NCBI GenBank assembly: GCA_947648875.1
Contig: CANSPM010000018.1
Span: 1-62,551, forward strand
Length of the DNA stretch: 62,551 bases
Origin: an uncultured Lachnospiraceae bacterium
GTDB taxonomy: Bacteria; Bacillota; Clostridia; Lachnospirales; Lachnospiraceae
Direction: 5' to 3'
Shown: positions 16,658 through 24,292 of the stretch, piece by piece
How positions within the stretch are numbered: the stretch's first letter is position 1
How the letters are laid out: the number at the start of each line of letters is the position of its first letter
Notes under the pieces: model-generated
The model's input: only the letters and a program-made list of their open reading frames with translations
Told to the model about the DNA's origin: nothing
Databases searched by the model: none
Translations under genes and position numbers: made by a program

Positions 16658-17236
16658 ATGCCGCCAAAAGCAAAATTTACCAGGGAAGAGATTACAGCAG
16701 CCGCCCTGCAGATTGTCAGGGAAGGAGGGTGGGACGCGCTGACGGCCAGGGCGCTGGGGGATCGGCTGGGAAGTTCGGCCAGGCCGATCTTTACGGTATT
16801 CCGTGGTATGGAGGAGGTGCAGGGCCAGGTCAGGTCCGCTGCCAGAGAACTGTATAACGCTTATGTGGAGGAGGCTCTTTCGGAAAATGAGGGAGATGTG
16901 CCGCGCTTCAAGTGCGTGGGGCAGCAATATATACGTTTTGCCGTGTCCGAGCCTAAACTGTTTCAGCTGCTCTTTATGAGAGAACAGGAAAAGATGCCGG
17001 ATTTTCAGAATATAATGCCTTTGATAGAGACGAATTATGAGGGCATTCTGATTTCCATTGAAGAGGAGTACGGGGTGGACCGCCTGTTGTCCCTGCGGCT
17101 CTATCAGCATCTGTGGATCTATACGCACGGTATCGCGACCCTGTGCGCCACCAGGATGTGCGGTTTTTCGGGGGAGGAGATCGGCATCATGCTGACGGAG
17201 GTATGTAGAAGTCTGTTAAGCGATCTGAGGTCCTGA
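16658..17236 (+). CDS. TetR/AcrR-family transcriptional regulator
   Basis: A 192-residue regulator. Residues about 8-55 form the TetR helix-turn-helix (TREEITAAALQIVREGGWDALTARALGDRLG, interrupted view) followed by a divergent ligand-binding domain with a TetR_C-like HGIATL segment near residue 155. ATG 16658 has CAGGAGGGAAC upstream. It has a consensus promoter with a palindrome. The target could be itself or a gene outside its immediate neighbourhood; the next gene, a coiled-coil protein, is 87 nt away in the same direction. Ligand unknown. Confidence 0.85.
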   Translation: MPPKAKFTREEITAAALQIVREGGWDALTARALGDRLGSSARPIFTVFRGMEEVQGQVRSAARELYNAYVEEALSENEGDVPRFKCVGQQYIRFAVSEPKLFQLLFMREQEKMPDFQNIMPLIETNYEGILISIEEEYGVDRLLSLRLYQHLWIYTHGIATLCATRMCGFSGEEIGIMLTEVCRSLLSDLRS

Positions 17237-17323
17237 GCGCATGAAGAGAAATATTGGAAGCAAGCGTAAAAAGAACGTGTCAGTATCAATTTGTGAAGCC
17301 CTAAATGGGGGAAGGATGAGGAT

Positions 17324-17875
17324 ATGGGAGAGACATTGCGCATGACGTCCGCGGAGGCGGCAAAGCTGCTCCGCAAATTGAACGAGGAACTGGATCATGT
17401 GCTGCTGATGGAGCAGCAGAGCAGGGAATTTTCGGCAGCCCTGGGGGAGGATGTGGAGTCCGTCCGCCCGGAATACGACTACAGGGCGGTTCAGGAGCGG
17501 ATTGAGGCGTTGGAGACCCGGATACGGCAGGTAAAACACGCCATCAGTTCCTTTAATCTGGCGCAGGAAGTCCCGGGCTTTGAGGACATGACTATAGATC
17601 AGATGCTGGTGTATATTCCTCAGCTCGGCCGCCGCAAGACAAAACTATCCCTCATGCAGCAGCGTCTGCCCAGGCAGCGGGAGCATGTGAGCTATGGAGG
17701 GGGCAGTCAGATCATAGAGTACAGCTATGCTAATTATGACCTGGAAGCGGTGAGGGCGGACTATGATAGGACGTCCGAGGAACTGGCCAGGGCGCAGACA
17801 GCGCTGGATCTGGTCAATACCACCGTGCAGCTGGACATTCCCATGGGACAGCAGGCAGGGGACGCGCGGACATGA
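17324..17875 (+). CDS. Coiled-coil protein of unknown function
   Basis: A 183-residue, mostly helical protein without signal or membrane segment. It opens with a Leu-heptad helix (AAKLLRKLNEELDHVLLMEQQ), has a conserved-looking PEYDYRAVQERIEALETRIRQ segment, a GFEDMTIDQMLVYIPQL block and a second YANYDLEAVRADYDR region. The pattern recalls the DUF6847/DIP1984-type families of small coiled-coil proteins, but I am not certain of the family. GGGGGAAGGATGAGG precedes ATG 17324. Function unknown. Confidence 0.7.
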   Translation: MGETLRMTSAEAAKLLRKLNEELDHVLLMEQQSREFSAALGEDVESVRPEYDYRAVQERIEALETRIRQVKHAISSFNLAQEVPGFEDMTIDQMLVYIPQLGRRKTKLSLMQQRLPRQREHVSYGGGSQIIEYSYANYDLEAVRADYDRTSEELARAQTALDLVNTTVQLDIPMGQQAGDART

Positions 17876-18021
17876 CAGATGTTCCGACCGCCGAAAATTC
17901 CCACGGGGAGCTCCTTTAAGAGATGTGAAGGTATAAGGTCAAGGTCATCCGTTATTTTATGGTTATCCGTTATAGGCAGGGGTTTATGGATTTGGTTTGA
18001 CTTTAGATAATATGAAAAAGG

Positions 18022-18144
18022 CGGTAAAAACCTGTGGAGAACGTCCGAGAGGACTGTTTTCCATGCGGCGGAGGTATTGGTTACAGGCTGCGGAGAAAGA
18101 CTGTTGTGGAGAAGGGAAGACCCTCGAAACAGCAGTCTTTTTTT
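18022..18144 (+). ncRNA. Candidate structured small RNA or attenuator with strong terminator
   Basis: The 374-nt gap between 17875 and 18249 holds no convincing gene but has a compact RNA-like unit. CCTG (18031-18034) pairs with CAGG; TGGAGAAC (18035-18042) with GTTTTCCA, capped by GTCC-GAGA-GGAC. A 12-bp terminator follows: AAAGACTGTTGT (18096-18107) with ACAGCAGTCTTT (18129-18140), one G-U pair, enclosing GGG-AAGA-CCC, then seven T. A GATAAT/TAATAT element lies just upstream of the unit. The next operon has its own promoter after this terminator, which favours a free-standing RNA over an attenuator. Confidence 0.5.
18096..18144 (+). terminator. Rho-independent terminator of the candidate small RNA
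   Basis: 12-bp stem with an inner 3-bp helix closed by AAGA, followed by a run of seven T. A second stem, GCTGCC (18145-18150) with GGCAGC (18177-18182), containing a GTTG/CAAC hairpin, follows directly. Confidence 0.8.
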
Positions 18145-18197
18145 GCTGCCGTTGTGGCAACATACCCGGCAAAAGGGGCAGCTTGCTGTCAGGCCGG

Positions 18198-18225
18198 TTG
18201 CATGCCCTGGGATTTCTGATAGAAT
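18198..18225 (+). promoter_or_regulatory. SigmaA-type promoter of the LytTR-DUF3021-ABC operon
   Basis: TTGCAT (18198-18203), 16-nt spacer, TAGAAT (18220-18225). The start site would lie about 17 nt before the TTG start codon of the LytTR gene, giving a very short leader that contains the Shine-Dalgarno GGGAGGTGG. Confidence 0.6.
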
Positions 18226-18248
18226 AGACAGCGAAGGGAGGTGGAGAC

Positions 18249-18707
18249 TTGCGAGTCAGCGTTGAGACAGACAAGGAACAGGAAGAGGTGGTCATCACGA
18301 TAAAATGTAAGGAGAGGACGGCCTATATCGAACGACTGATGGCGGCTGTATACATGGTGGACCGACAGATCACAGTCAGTCAGAAAGAGGAGGTGCTGCT
18401 GCTGGACCTGGACAGAGTTCTGTATGTGGAGTCGGTGGACGGCAGATGCTTTGTCTATACCCGGGAGGAGGTTTATGAGACCGGATACAGGCTGTACGAG
18501 ATGGAACAGCAGCTGTGCCAGTATCTCTTTGCGAGGGCGAACAAGGCAAGCATCGTCAATCTGAAAAAAATACGATCCATCAGGACTTATGTGAACAGGC
18601 GGCTGCTTCTTACCATGGAAAACGGGGAGCAGCTGATTGCTTCCAGGCAGTATGCGGAAAGCATCAGGGGGTTGCTGGGGATTAGCAGACATGGGGGGCA
18701 TATTTGA
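18249..18707 (+). CDS. LytTR-type DNA-binding regulator
   Basis: A 152-residue protein. The first 50 residues are a small N-terminal segment and residues about 50-148 are a LytTR DNA-binding domain (VLLLDLDRVLYVESVDGRCFVYT ... FARANKASIVNLKKIRSI ... YAESIRGLLG, seen in parts). There is no receiver domain, so it is a stand-alone LytTR regulator of the kind typically paired with a DUF3021 membrane protein. Translation starts at TTG 18249 with GGGAGGTGG 4-12 nt upstream. The DUF3021 gene and an ABC transporter follow, and the set probably forms an autoregulated transporter module responding to an envelope signal or antibiotic. Confidence 0.88.
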   Translation: MRVSVETDKEQEEVVITIKCKERTAYIERLMAAVYMVDRQITVSQKEEVLLLDLDRVLYVESVDGRCFVYTREEVYETGYRLYEMEQQLCQYLFARANKASIVNLKKIRSIRTYVNRRLLLTMENGEQLIASRQYAESIRGLLGISRHGGHI

Positions 18708-18729
18708 AATATGTAGAAAGAGGTAATAT

Positions 18730-19203
18730 ATGGAGGATAAAAAGCATTTCTTGTTGTATGTGGAGCAGGTTTTTATGATTCTTGGGGCGAGTCTGCTGGC
18801 GCTCACCCTGATCAGCGCCCTTCTTGGGGACGAGGCCCGGGGATATTCCACCATGTTCGCGCTGGGAAGCGAAGGAATCCCCCTTTACACCGTCGGGGAG
18901 TACCTGTTGTCTTCCGTATGTGTCACGGCGCTGCGTTTTGTTTATTTTACGGATACTTTTATAAAGAGCTGGTCAATGACAGGGAGAACGGTGGGAATGC
19001 TGGTGTCTGTGATTGGGCTGAGCGGAGGACTGGCCTGGCTGTTTGGCTGGTTTCCCGTGGATGATCCCAAATGCTGGCTGGCGTTTCTGGTCAGTTTCGG
19101 ATTATGCTTTCTGATCAGCGCGGCGCTGTCGGTCAAGAGAGAGAAGGCGGAGAACCGGCAGCTGGAGGAGGCGCTTCGGCATATGAAGGAATCAGAGAAA
19201 TGA
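18730..19203 (+). CDS. DUF3021 family membrane protein
   Basis: A 157-residue protein with four hydrophobic segments (about 14-34, 56-76, 85-108 and 115-135) and a short charged C-terminal tail. This matches DUF3021 in size, topology and context directly after a LytTR regulator. Such proteins are believed to sense or transmit a membrane signal to the LytTR partner, as in LytTR regulatory systems where a membrane protein inhibits the regulator; that role is inferred. GAGGTAATAT precedes ATG 18730, 22 nt after the LytTR stop. Confidence 0.85.
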   Translation: MEDKKHFLLYVEQVFMILGASLLALTLISALLGDEARGYSTMFALGSEGIPLYTVGEYLLSSVCVTALRFVYFTDTFIKSWSMTGRTVGMLVSVIGLSGGLAWLFGWFPVDDPKCWLAFLVSFGLCFLISAALSVKREKAENRQLEEALRHMKESEK

Positions 19204-19252
19204 GAAGCAATGAGGGAAGAGGCAGCTGTGATAAGCAAAGCAGGAGGTGGAC

Positions 19253-20095
19253 ATGACGACATTGATTCGGGCGGAACATATCGCCCATTCGTTTGGGAAC
19301 CAAAAAATACTGGAGGACATTTCCTTTACGGTGGAAAGGGGGGAAGTGATCGGCCTTCTGGGGCCCTCCGGCGCGGGAAAAACTACGCTGGTAAATATTC
19401 TGACCGGGCAACTCAAGGCCACCGGGGGGAGCGTCCGGACCGGGGAAGAGGGGCGCAGGGAACCGGCTTGCCTGGAGACCGGCATTATGATGGACAGCTT
19501 CGGATTGTACGAAAGGCTGTCGGTATGGGAGAATCTGCGCATTTTCGCGGATATTTACCGGGTTTCCGGAGAGCGGATTGAAAAACTGCTGGACAGGACG
19601 CAGCTGCGCACGGCCAGGAATACGGCGGTGAACAAGCTGTCCAAGGGCATGAGGGGCCGGGTGAATCTTTGCAGAGCATTGTTGAAAGACGCGGACATTC
19701 TGTATCTGGACGAACCCACCTCGGGGCTGGACCCCGCCACCACATGGAAGATCCACCAGCTGATCAGGGAGGAGCGGGAGGGGGGAACCACCGTCTTTCT
19801 GACCACCCACAATATGCATGAGGCGGAGACTCTGTGCGACAGAGTCATGCTGTTGAACCAGGGAAAAATTGTGGAGCAGGGAGTTCCCGGGGATATCTGC
19901 ACCAGGCATAATTCCAGGGGGGAGATTGAAGTGACCCTCCGGGGCGGAGAGAAACATGTAATCCCCAATGCCCCGGAGAGCGAAATCCTTTTGTCCACAT
20001 GGATCAGGGAGGAGAAGATACTGTCCATACATTCCTCCGAGCCTGATCTGGAAAATGTTTTTTTGCGCATTACCGGAAGGAGGCTTTGTGACTGA
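19253..20095 (+). CDS. ABC transporter ATP-binding protein
   Basis: A 280-residue nucleotide-binding subunit. Walker A GPSGAGKTTLV, signature LSKGMRGRV (a divergent form of LSGGQ), Walker B ILYLDEPTSGLDP and the switch His in LTTHNMHEAE are all visible. The ATG at 19253 is chosen over an in-frame GTG at 19247 because AGGAGG ends at 19247. It most resembles ABC-2 type (drug/lipid or bacteriocin) exporters. Stop and start overlap with the permease gene (TGATG), indicating translational coupling. Probably controlled by the LytTR protein encoded upstream. Confidence 0.93.
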   Translation: MTTLIRAEHIAHSFGNQKILEDISFTVERGEVIGLLGPSGAGKTTLVNILTGQLKATGGSVRTGEEGRREPACLETGIMMDSFGLYERLSVWENLRIFADIYRVSGERIEKLLDRTQLRTARNTAVNKLSKGMRGRVNLCRALLKDADILYLDEPTSGLDPATTWKIHQLIREEREGGTTVFLTTHNMHEAETLCDRVMLLNQGKIVEQGVPGDICTRHNSRGEIEVTLRGGEKHVIPNAPESEILLSTWIREEKILSIHSSEPDLENVFLRITGRRLCD

Positions 20096-20814
20096 TGAGA
20101 CATATTATTACGATTATAAAAAAGCAGATTCGGGATACGCTTCGCAACAAGGCGGTATTCATACAGTTTGTCATGTTCCCGGCACTGGCGGCCTTTATGA
20201 CAAAATCTATACAAATAGAAGGCATGCCGGCCAATTTCTTTGTAAAACTGTTTGCCGCCATGTATGTGGGCATGGTGCCTTTTACCAACATAGCGGCCAT
20301 TATCTCCGAGGAGAAGGAGAAGAATACACTGCGGGTGCTGCTTATGGCGGATGTCACTCCCTGGCAGTATCTCGCGGGAGTGGGGAGCTATGTGTTCTTC
20401 TTCTGCATGCTGGGGGCGGGGGTGTTCTGCCTGCTGGGCGAATATACTTTGGGAGAAAGAGGCGCGTTTCTGCTGATTATGGCGGCGGGCATCCTGGCTT
20501 CCCTGCTGCTGGGAGCGGCTGTGGGCGCGGGGAGCGGCAGCCAGATGGCGGCCACCTCCGTAACCGTGCCCGTCATGCTGCTGTTTTCCTTTCTTCCCAT
20601 GTTCTCCACATTTAACAGTGATATTGCCAAAGTGGCAAAATATACTTACACGGAGCAGATCCGGCTGCTGCTGGACTCTCTGGGAACGGAGAGCGGCCCG
20701 CTGGAAGGCATTCTGATTATAGCCGTAAATATGATCCTTTTTGCCGGTCTCTTTTGCCTGCTTTATCGCAGACAGGGGTTTAGGCAGGGGAGGCCTGCCC
20801 TCACAAAGAACTGA
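20095..20814 (+). CDS. ABC-2 type transporter permease
   Basis: A 239-residue integral membrane protein with about six hydrophobic segments; the EEKEKNTLRVLL loop after the second segment is typical of ABC-2 permeases (the E-x4-T/N-L-x-V-L-L pattern). It forms the membrane channel for the ATPase encoded just upstream, with which it shares a one-base stop/start overlap. The substrate is unknown; the LytTR/DUF3021 context fits an export or self-protection pump. Confidence 0.88.
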   Translation: MRHIITIIKKQIRDTLRNKAVFIQFVMFPALAAFMTKSIQIEGMPANFFVKLFAAMYVGMVPFTNIAAIISEEKEKNTLRVLLMADVTPWQYLAGVGSYVFFFCMLGAGVFCLLGEYTLGERGAFLLIMAAGILASLLLGAAVGAGSGSQMAATSVTVPVMLLFSFLPMFSTFNSDIAKVAKYTYTEQIRLLLDSLGTESGPLEGILIIAVNMILFAGLFCLLYRRQGFRQGRPALTKN

Positions 20815-20849
20815 CCGCGGGGATAGTGCACTGGGTGCATTTTCATAGC

Positions 20850-20878
20850 TTGCATAATTCGGCCTGAGGGATTATAAT
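20850..20878 (+). promoter_or_regulatory. SigmaA promoter of the patatin gene
   Basis: TTGCAT (20850-20855), 17-nt spacer, TATAAT (20873-20878), then a GGGAGG-containing leader. It separates the patatin/aldo-keto reductase pair from the ABC operon. Confidence 0.65.
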
Positions 20879-20914
20879 GGGAGGAAACGAGAACAGGGAG
20901 AAGGTGCAGGCTTT

Positions 20915-21769
20915 ATGAAGACAGGGCTGGTGTTGGAAGGCGGTGCCATGCGGGGGATGTACACCGCAGGAGTGCTGGATGTGTTGATGGAGCAGGGAAT
21001 ACAGATGGACGGCGCGGTGGGCGTGTCTGCGGGAGCAGTGTTTGGCAGCAATTATAAGTCCCGTCAGATCGGCAGATCTCTCCGCTACAATACCAAATAT
21101 TGCAGAGACCCCAGGTATGGGGATTTCCGGTCTTTGATCCGGAGCGGCGATATTTATGAAGAAAAATTCTGTTATCATGAATTGCCGGATAAGTTGGACC
21201 CCTTTGACTGGGAGACCTATAAGAACAATCCCATGGAGTTCTATGTGGTCTGTACGGACGTGGACACAGGGCGGGCCGTATACCACAAATGCGTGGGGAA
21301 TAAGAAGGATCTTCGCTGGATGCAGGCCTCGGCGTCCATGCCGTTTGTGTCCCGGATTGTGAGGATCGGCCACCGACAGCTGCTGGACGGCGGCATCTCG
21401 GATTCCATTCCCTTGAACTGGTTCCGCAGTATCGGCTATGAGAAAAATCTGGTGGTGCTGACCAGGCCGGAGGGATACAGGAAGAAGCCGCCCCGGGGGC
21501 TGCCGTTCTTATTGCATAAGATCCGCCGGTATCCGGCGCTGGCGCTGGCGGTGAAGACCCGTCATATCCGTTATAACCAGGCCCTGGACCAGCTGCCGGA
21601 ACTGGAAAAGGCGGGGCTGGCGCTGGTGCTCAGACCCAGCAGAAGGATCAAGGTATCCAAGCTGGAGAGACATCCTCGTAAGCTGAAAGCCCTGTACAGA
21701 CTGGGCCGGAAGGATACGGAGAGGAGACTTTTGGAAATAAGACGCTTTCTGGCGCAGGATCAGAGGTGA
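20915..21769 (+). CDS. Patatin-like phospholipase
   Basis: A 284-residue predicted lipid acyl hydrolase, cytoplasmic. It has the patatin Ser-Asp dyad: oxyanion loop EGGAMRGMYTAG, nucleophile motif GVSAG (Ser about 39) and LLDGGISD with the catalytic Asp. It resembles the YjjU/RssA-like bacterial patatins. Basic C-terminal third. A vegetative promoter lies 37 nt upstream. Its stop overlaps the start region of the aldo/keto reductase gene, so the two are likely co-translated. Substrate unknown. Confidence 0.9.
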   Translation: MKTGLVLEGGAMRGMYTAGVLDVLMEQGIQMDGAVGVSAGAVFGSNYKSRQIGRSLRYNTKYCRDPRYGDFRSLIRSGDIYEEKFCYHELPDKLDPFDWETYKNNPMEFYVVCTDVDTGRAVYHKCVGNKKDLRWMQASASMPFVSRIVRIGHRQLLDGGISDSIPLNWFRSIGYEKNLVVLTRPEGYRKKPPRGLPFLLHKIRRYPALALAVKTRHIRYNQALDQLPELEKAGLALVLRPSRRIKVSKLERHPRKLKALYRLGRKDTERRLLEIRRFLAQDQR

Positions 21770-21771
21770 AA

Positions 21772-23028
21772 ATGCAATATCGCAAGGACAAATACGGCAA
21801 CGAAATTTCCGTGCTGGGCTACGGCTGTATGCGCTTCACACAGACGGCGGGCAGGATTGATCTGAAAAAGACCGAGGAAGAGATTATGGCCGCTTTCCGG
21901 GGCGGCGTGAACTATTATGACACGGCGTATATTTATGGGGGCAGCGAGGCGGCTTTGGGAGAGATTCTGGAGCGGCAGGGCATCCGTGACCGGGTGTACA
22001 TCGCCACAAAGCTGCCCCATTATCTGATCCAAAGCAGCGCCCGTCTGGACAAGTATTTTGAGGAACAGCTGCGGCGTCTGCGGACGGACCACATCGACTA
22101 CTATCTGATGCATATGCTGACGGATGTGCAGACATGGGAGAGGCTCAAGGGCCTGGGAATCCTGGAATGGCTACAGAAAAAGAGGGAGAGCGGCGCGATC
22201 CGCCAGGTGGGCTTTTCCTATCATGGCAACGCGGATATGTTCTGCCGCCTTGTGGATGCCTATGAGTGGGATTTCTGCCAGATTCAGTACAACTACATGG
22301 ACGAGAACAGCCAGGCCGGGCGCAGGGGACTTTTGTATGCCGCTGAGAGAGGATTGCCCGTCATAATTATGGAGCCGCTCAGAGGGGGGAAACTGGTGGC
22401 CAGGCTGCCCGAGACCGCCAGAAAAATTTTTGAGAATTACAGGACGGCGGGAAAAAATTTTCCGGGAGATCCGGAAATGTCCGGACAGGATAGATCGAAG
22501 GGGCAGGGAGATATCGAGGGTGTGAGGTATACGCCGGCGCAATGGGCCCTCAAGTGGCTCTGGAACCAGCCCCAGGTGACCTGTGTGCTGTCGGGAATGA
22601 ACTCTCTGGAAATGGTGAGGGACAATATAAATACGGCGGAGAACACCCGGGCGGGAGAGCTGAGCGAGGCGGATGAGGCCATGCTGCGACAGGTGGCAGG
22701 GGCCATCAATGCCCGGATGAAGGTGGGCTGTACAGGCTGCGGCTATTGTATGCCCTGTCCCCGGGGGGTGGATATTCCCGGTTCCTTCGCCGCCTACAAC
22801 CGTCGCTTCAGCGAGGGCTGGGTGGCGGCCATGAAGGATTATTTTATGTGCACCGCCATCAGGAAGGAGTCCTCCGGGGCTTCCAACTGTGTGGAATGCG
22901 GTAAATGCGAACGGCATTGTCCCCAGCATATCCAGATCCGGCAGGAACTCAAGGCTGTGAAAAAGACTCTGGAGAATCCGGTCTATCGGATCGCCAGATG
23001 GCTGGTGAAGAAAATGAAAGCGTATTAA
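21772..23028 (+). CDS. Aldo/keto reductase with C-terminal 4Fe-4S ferredoxin domain
   Basis: A 418-residue oxidoreductase. Residues 1-290 are an aldo/keto reductase barrel with Asp/Tyr of YYDTAYIYG, Lys of ATKLP and His of YYLMHML as the expected catalytic tetrad. The C-terminus has Cys clusters CTGCGYCMPCPRGV and CVECGKCERHCPQ for iron-sulfur binding. This architecture is frequent in anaerobic Clostridia, where physiological substrates are mostly unknown. ATG 21772 is preferred (GAGG 5 nt upstream), although a GTG at 21766 overlapping the patatin stop is also possible. A 35-residue insert near residue 230 is rich in Gly and Asp. Confidence 0.92.
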   Translation: MQYRKDKYGNEISVLGYGCMRFTQTAGRIDLKKTEEEIMAAFRGGVNYYDTAYIYGGSEAALGEILERQGIRDRVYIATKLPHYLIQSSARLDKYFEEQLRRLRTDHIDYYLMHMLTDVQTWERLKGLGILEWLQKKRESGAIRQVGFSYHGNADMFCRLVDAYEWDFCQIQYNYMDENSQAGRRGLLYAAERGLPVIIMEPLRGGKLVARLPETARKIFENYRTAGKNFPGDPEMSGQDRSKGQGDIEGVRYTPAQWALKWLWNQPQVTCVLSGMNSLEMVRDNINTAENTRAGELSEADEAMLRQVAGAINARMKVGCTGCGYCMPCPRGVDIPGSFAAYNRRFSEGWVAAMKDYFMCTAIRKESSGASNCVECGKCERHCPQHIQIRQELKAVKKTLENPVYRIARWLVKKMKAY

Positions 23029-23080
23029 AAAAGCGGCGCTGAAACAGGGCGCTGCCTCTTACACAGCGGTTCTGGCGCGG

Positions 23081-23587
23081 TCAGCTGTCATGACCGAAGG
23101 GGCGCTTTGCCTGTATATGCTGCCTGATTGCGTCAAAGGAAACGGGGGTGTAGTTAATACGCTCCGCGGAGACGCAGTAGTGCTGGCTGCTGAAGGTCTT
23201 GTACAGGGGCGAGGCGTGTACATGGCCAAACAGGTTGGCATAGGGCATGTTTTCGCAGACATACAGAGGCTGGTGAGACAGGAGCCAGAATTCCTCCAGT
23301 ATCACCGGCAGGTCGTATACCTCCGCAAAACCCATATCCCGGTACGACTGGTTGTCCAGCGTGTCGTGATTGCCCTTGATCAGGTATTTGCGTCCCCGCA
23401 GGAGCGCGGGAGACAGTTTGCCCCAGTCGCCCAGTACATAGACCGTATCTTTTGGGGATACGGTTTCATTCCAGCGGTGGATCAGCTCCCGATCCATGGC
23501 GTCGGCGCTGTCAAACGGACGGTTCTCGTAGCGCAGTATGCGCTCATCTCCAAAATGCGTATCCGCAATAAAATAAATCATAGACAT
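23081..23587 (-). CDS. Metallophosphoesterase family protein
   Basis: A 168-residue calcineurin-like phosphoesterase. Metal-binding blocks are visible: FIADTHFGDE (D-x-H), LGDWG (GD), GNHD (as KGNHDTLD) and LFGHVHAS (GHVH). The size and the RW-N-T pattern near residue 40 resemble small YfcE-like or phage-type phosphoesterases. Substrate unknown. It is the only gene on the minus strand in this part and has its own promoter upstream. Confidence 0.88.
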   Translation of the reverse strand: MSMIYFIADTHFGDERILRYENRPFDSADAMDRELIHRWNETVSPKDTVYVLGDWGKLSPALLRGRKYLIKGNHDTLDNQSYRDMGFAEVYDLPVILEEFWLLSHQPLYVCENMPYANLFGHVHASPLYKTFSSQHYCVSAERINYTPVSFDAIRQHIQAKRPFGHDS

Positions 23588-23665
23588 TTCCTCCGACTTT
23601 CGCAGGATGGATGATCATGCGAAGCGCTTCTGCGGCGGAGGGCATGATCAGGATTCTATTGTTTC

Positions 23666-23694
23666 AGTATACTCCACGGCGAGGTTATAATCAA
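23666..23694 (-). promoter_or_regulatory. SigmaA promoter of the metallophosphoesterase gene
   Basis: On the minus strand TTGATT (23694-23689), 17-nt spacer, TATACT (23671-23666). A plus-strand TATAAT (23686-23691) overlaps the -35 element, so a divergent transcript could start from nearly the same site. Confidence 0.6.
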
Positions 23695-23697
23695 TCG

Positions 23698-23803
23698 GTG
23701 AAAGAAAAAAAGCAGGCGGACATTTCATGTGGGGACGGAGATTTTCGAAGAGGAGAGTCATGGCCACGCAGCTTTGCAGAAGTGGCAGCGACTCTTTTTT
23801 TTT
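23698..23803 (+). ncRNA. Candidate small RNA ending in a strong terminator
   Basis: Downstream of the plus-strand TATAAT at 23686 lies about 100 nt without a convincing gene, ending in AGAGTC (23754-23759), a 3x3 internal loop, GCCAC/GTGGC, and GACTCT (23790-23795) continuing into nine T. The upstream plus-strand gene ends 660 nt earlier with a minus-strand gene in between, so this terminator most simply belongs to a short local transcript. The -35 region is poor. Confidence 0.4.
23754..23803 (+). terminator. Rho-independent terminator in the 700-nt intergenic region
   Basis: Two stacked helices (6 bp and 5 bp around a 3x3 loop) followed by TTTTTTTTT. It acts on plus-strand transcripts only. 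Confidence 0.8.
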
Positions 23804-23966
23804 GTTCCCGGAGCCATATCCACCCGAAAACGGAGCTCCTGGCCCGCCAGCCGGATATTATAACAGCGCGGGGATGTGTGTCACTGCAAATATCACGCAG
23901 CCGCGGCAGATGGCGGGAAGGATTTTTCTAACACGCCCAAGCTCCTGAAATAGATCAAAAAAGGTC

Positions 23967-24034
23967 TTGCAATTATTCTCAAAATGAGTATAATAGACTC
24001 AGGAAGAATAAATCTCAATTTGAGAATAATTTGC
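23967..24034 (+). promoter_or_regulatory. Promoter overlapped by paired inverted operator-like motifs, upstream of nrtR
   Basis: TTGCAA (23967-23972), 16-nt spacer, TATAAT (23989-23994). The spacer is filled by a palindrome of the form TTAT-N-CTCA-NNN-TGAG-N-ATAA (23973-23993). A second palindrome, TCTCAA-T-TTGAGA (24013-24025), lies 36 bp further on. The motif TTTGAGAATAATT(T)GC occurs on the minus strand at 23969-23983 and on the plus strand at 24019-24034, so the two sites are also mirror images of each other. This is the layout of a repressor site; the repressor could be NrtR, encoded 260 nt downstream, or a metalloregulator, since TGAGAATAATT has some Fur-box look. Confidence 0.5.
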
Positions 24035-24191
24035 TGCCGCAATCCGGAGAGAGCATTTTCCAGATATGTGCGGGTGTGCAAATCTGACGTTTACCGTATA
24101 ATTCTGGACCTCCGTACATGGAGATTGGTCAATATATACAAAATAAGGGTGATTTGCCACACAAATCTGCTTCTGAGCACGTTTATATACA

Positions 24192-24220
24192 TTGACTGTG
24201 TCAGATCTTTTCTGACATGT
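24192..24220 (+). promoter_or_regulatory. Second candidate promoter/operator just upstream of nrtR
   Basis: TTGACT (24192-24197) is followed by a perfect inverted repeat, TGTCAGA (24199-24205), TCTTT, TCTGACA (24211-24217). A -10 element at the right distance is weak. The palindrome lies 76 nt before the nrtR start and is a candidate autoregulatory operator. Confidence 0.35.
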
Positions 24221-24292
24221 ATCCCGTCACTCACGGAGAACGTTTTGCAATTGCCTGCCGTATTATCCATTTGAAAGGGGGAATCAGCATAG

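Noticed and set aside
23611..24274. Plus-strand ORFs of about 96-106 codons in the 700-nt intergenic region
   Set aside because: No ribosome sites or protein-like conservation; they read through a terminator and through promoter/operator sequence.
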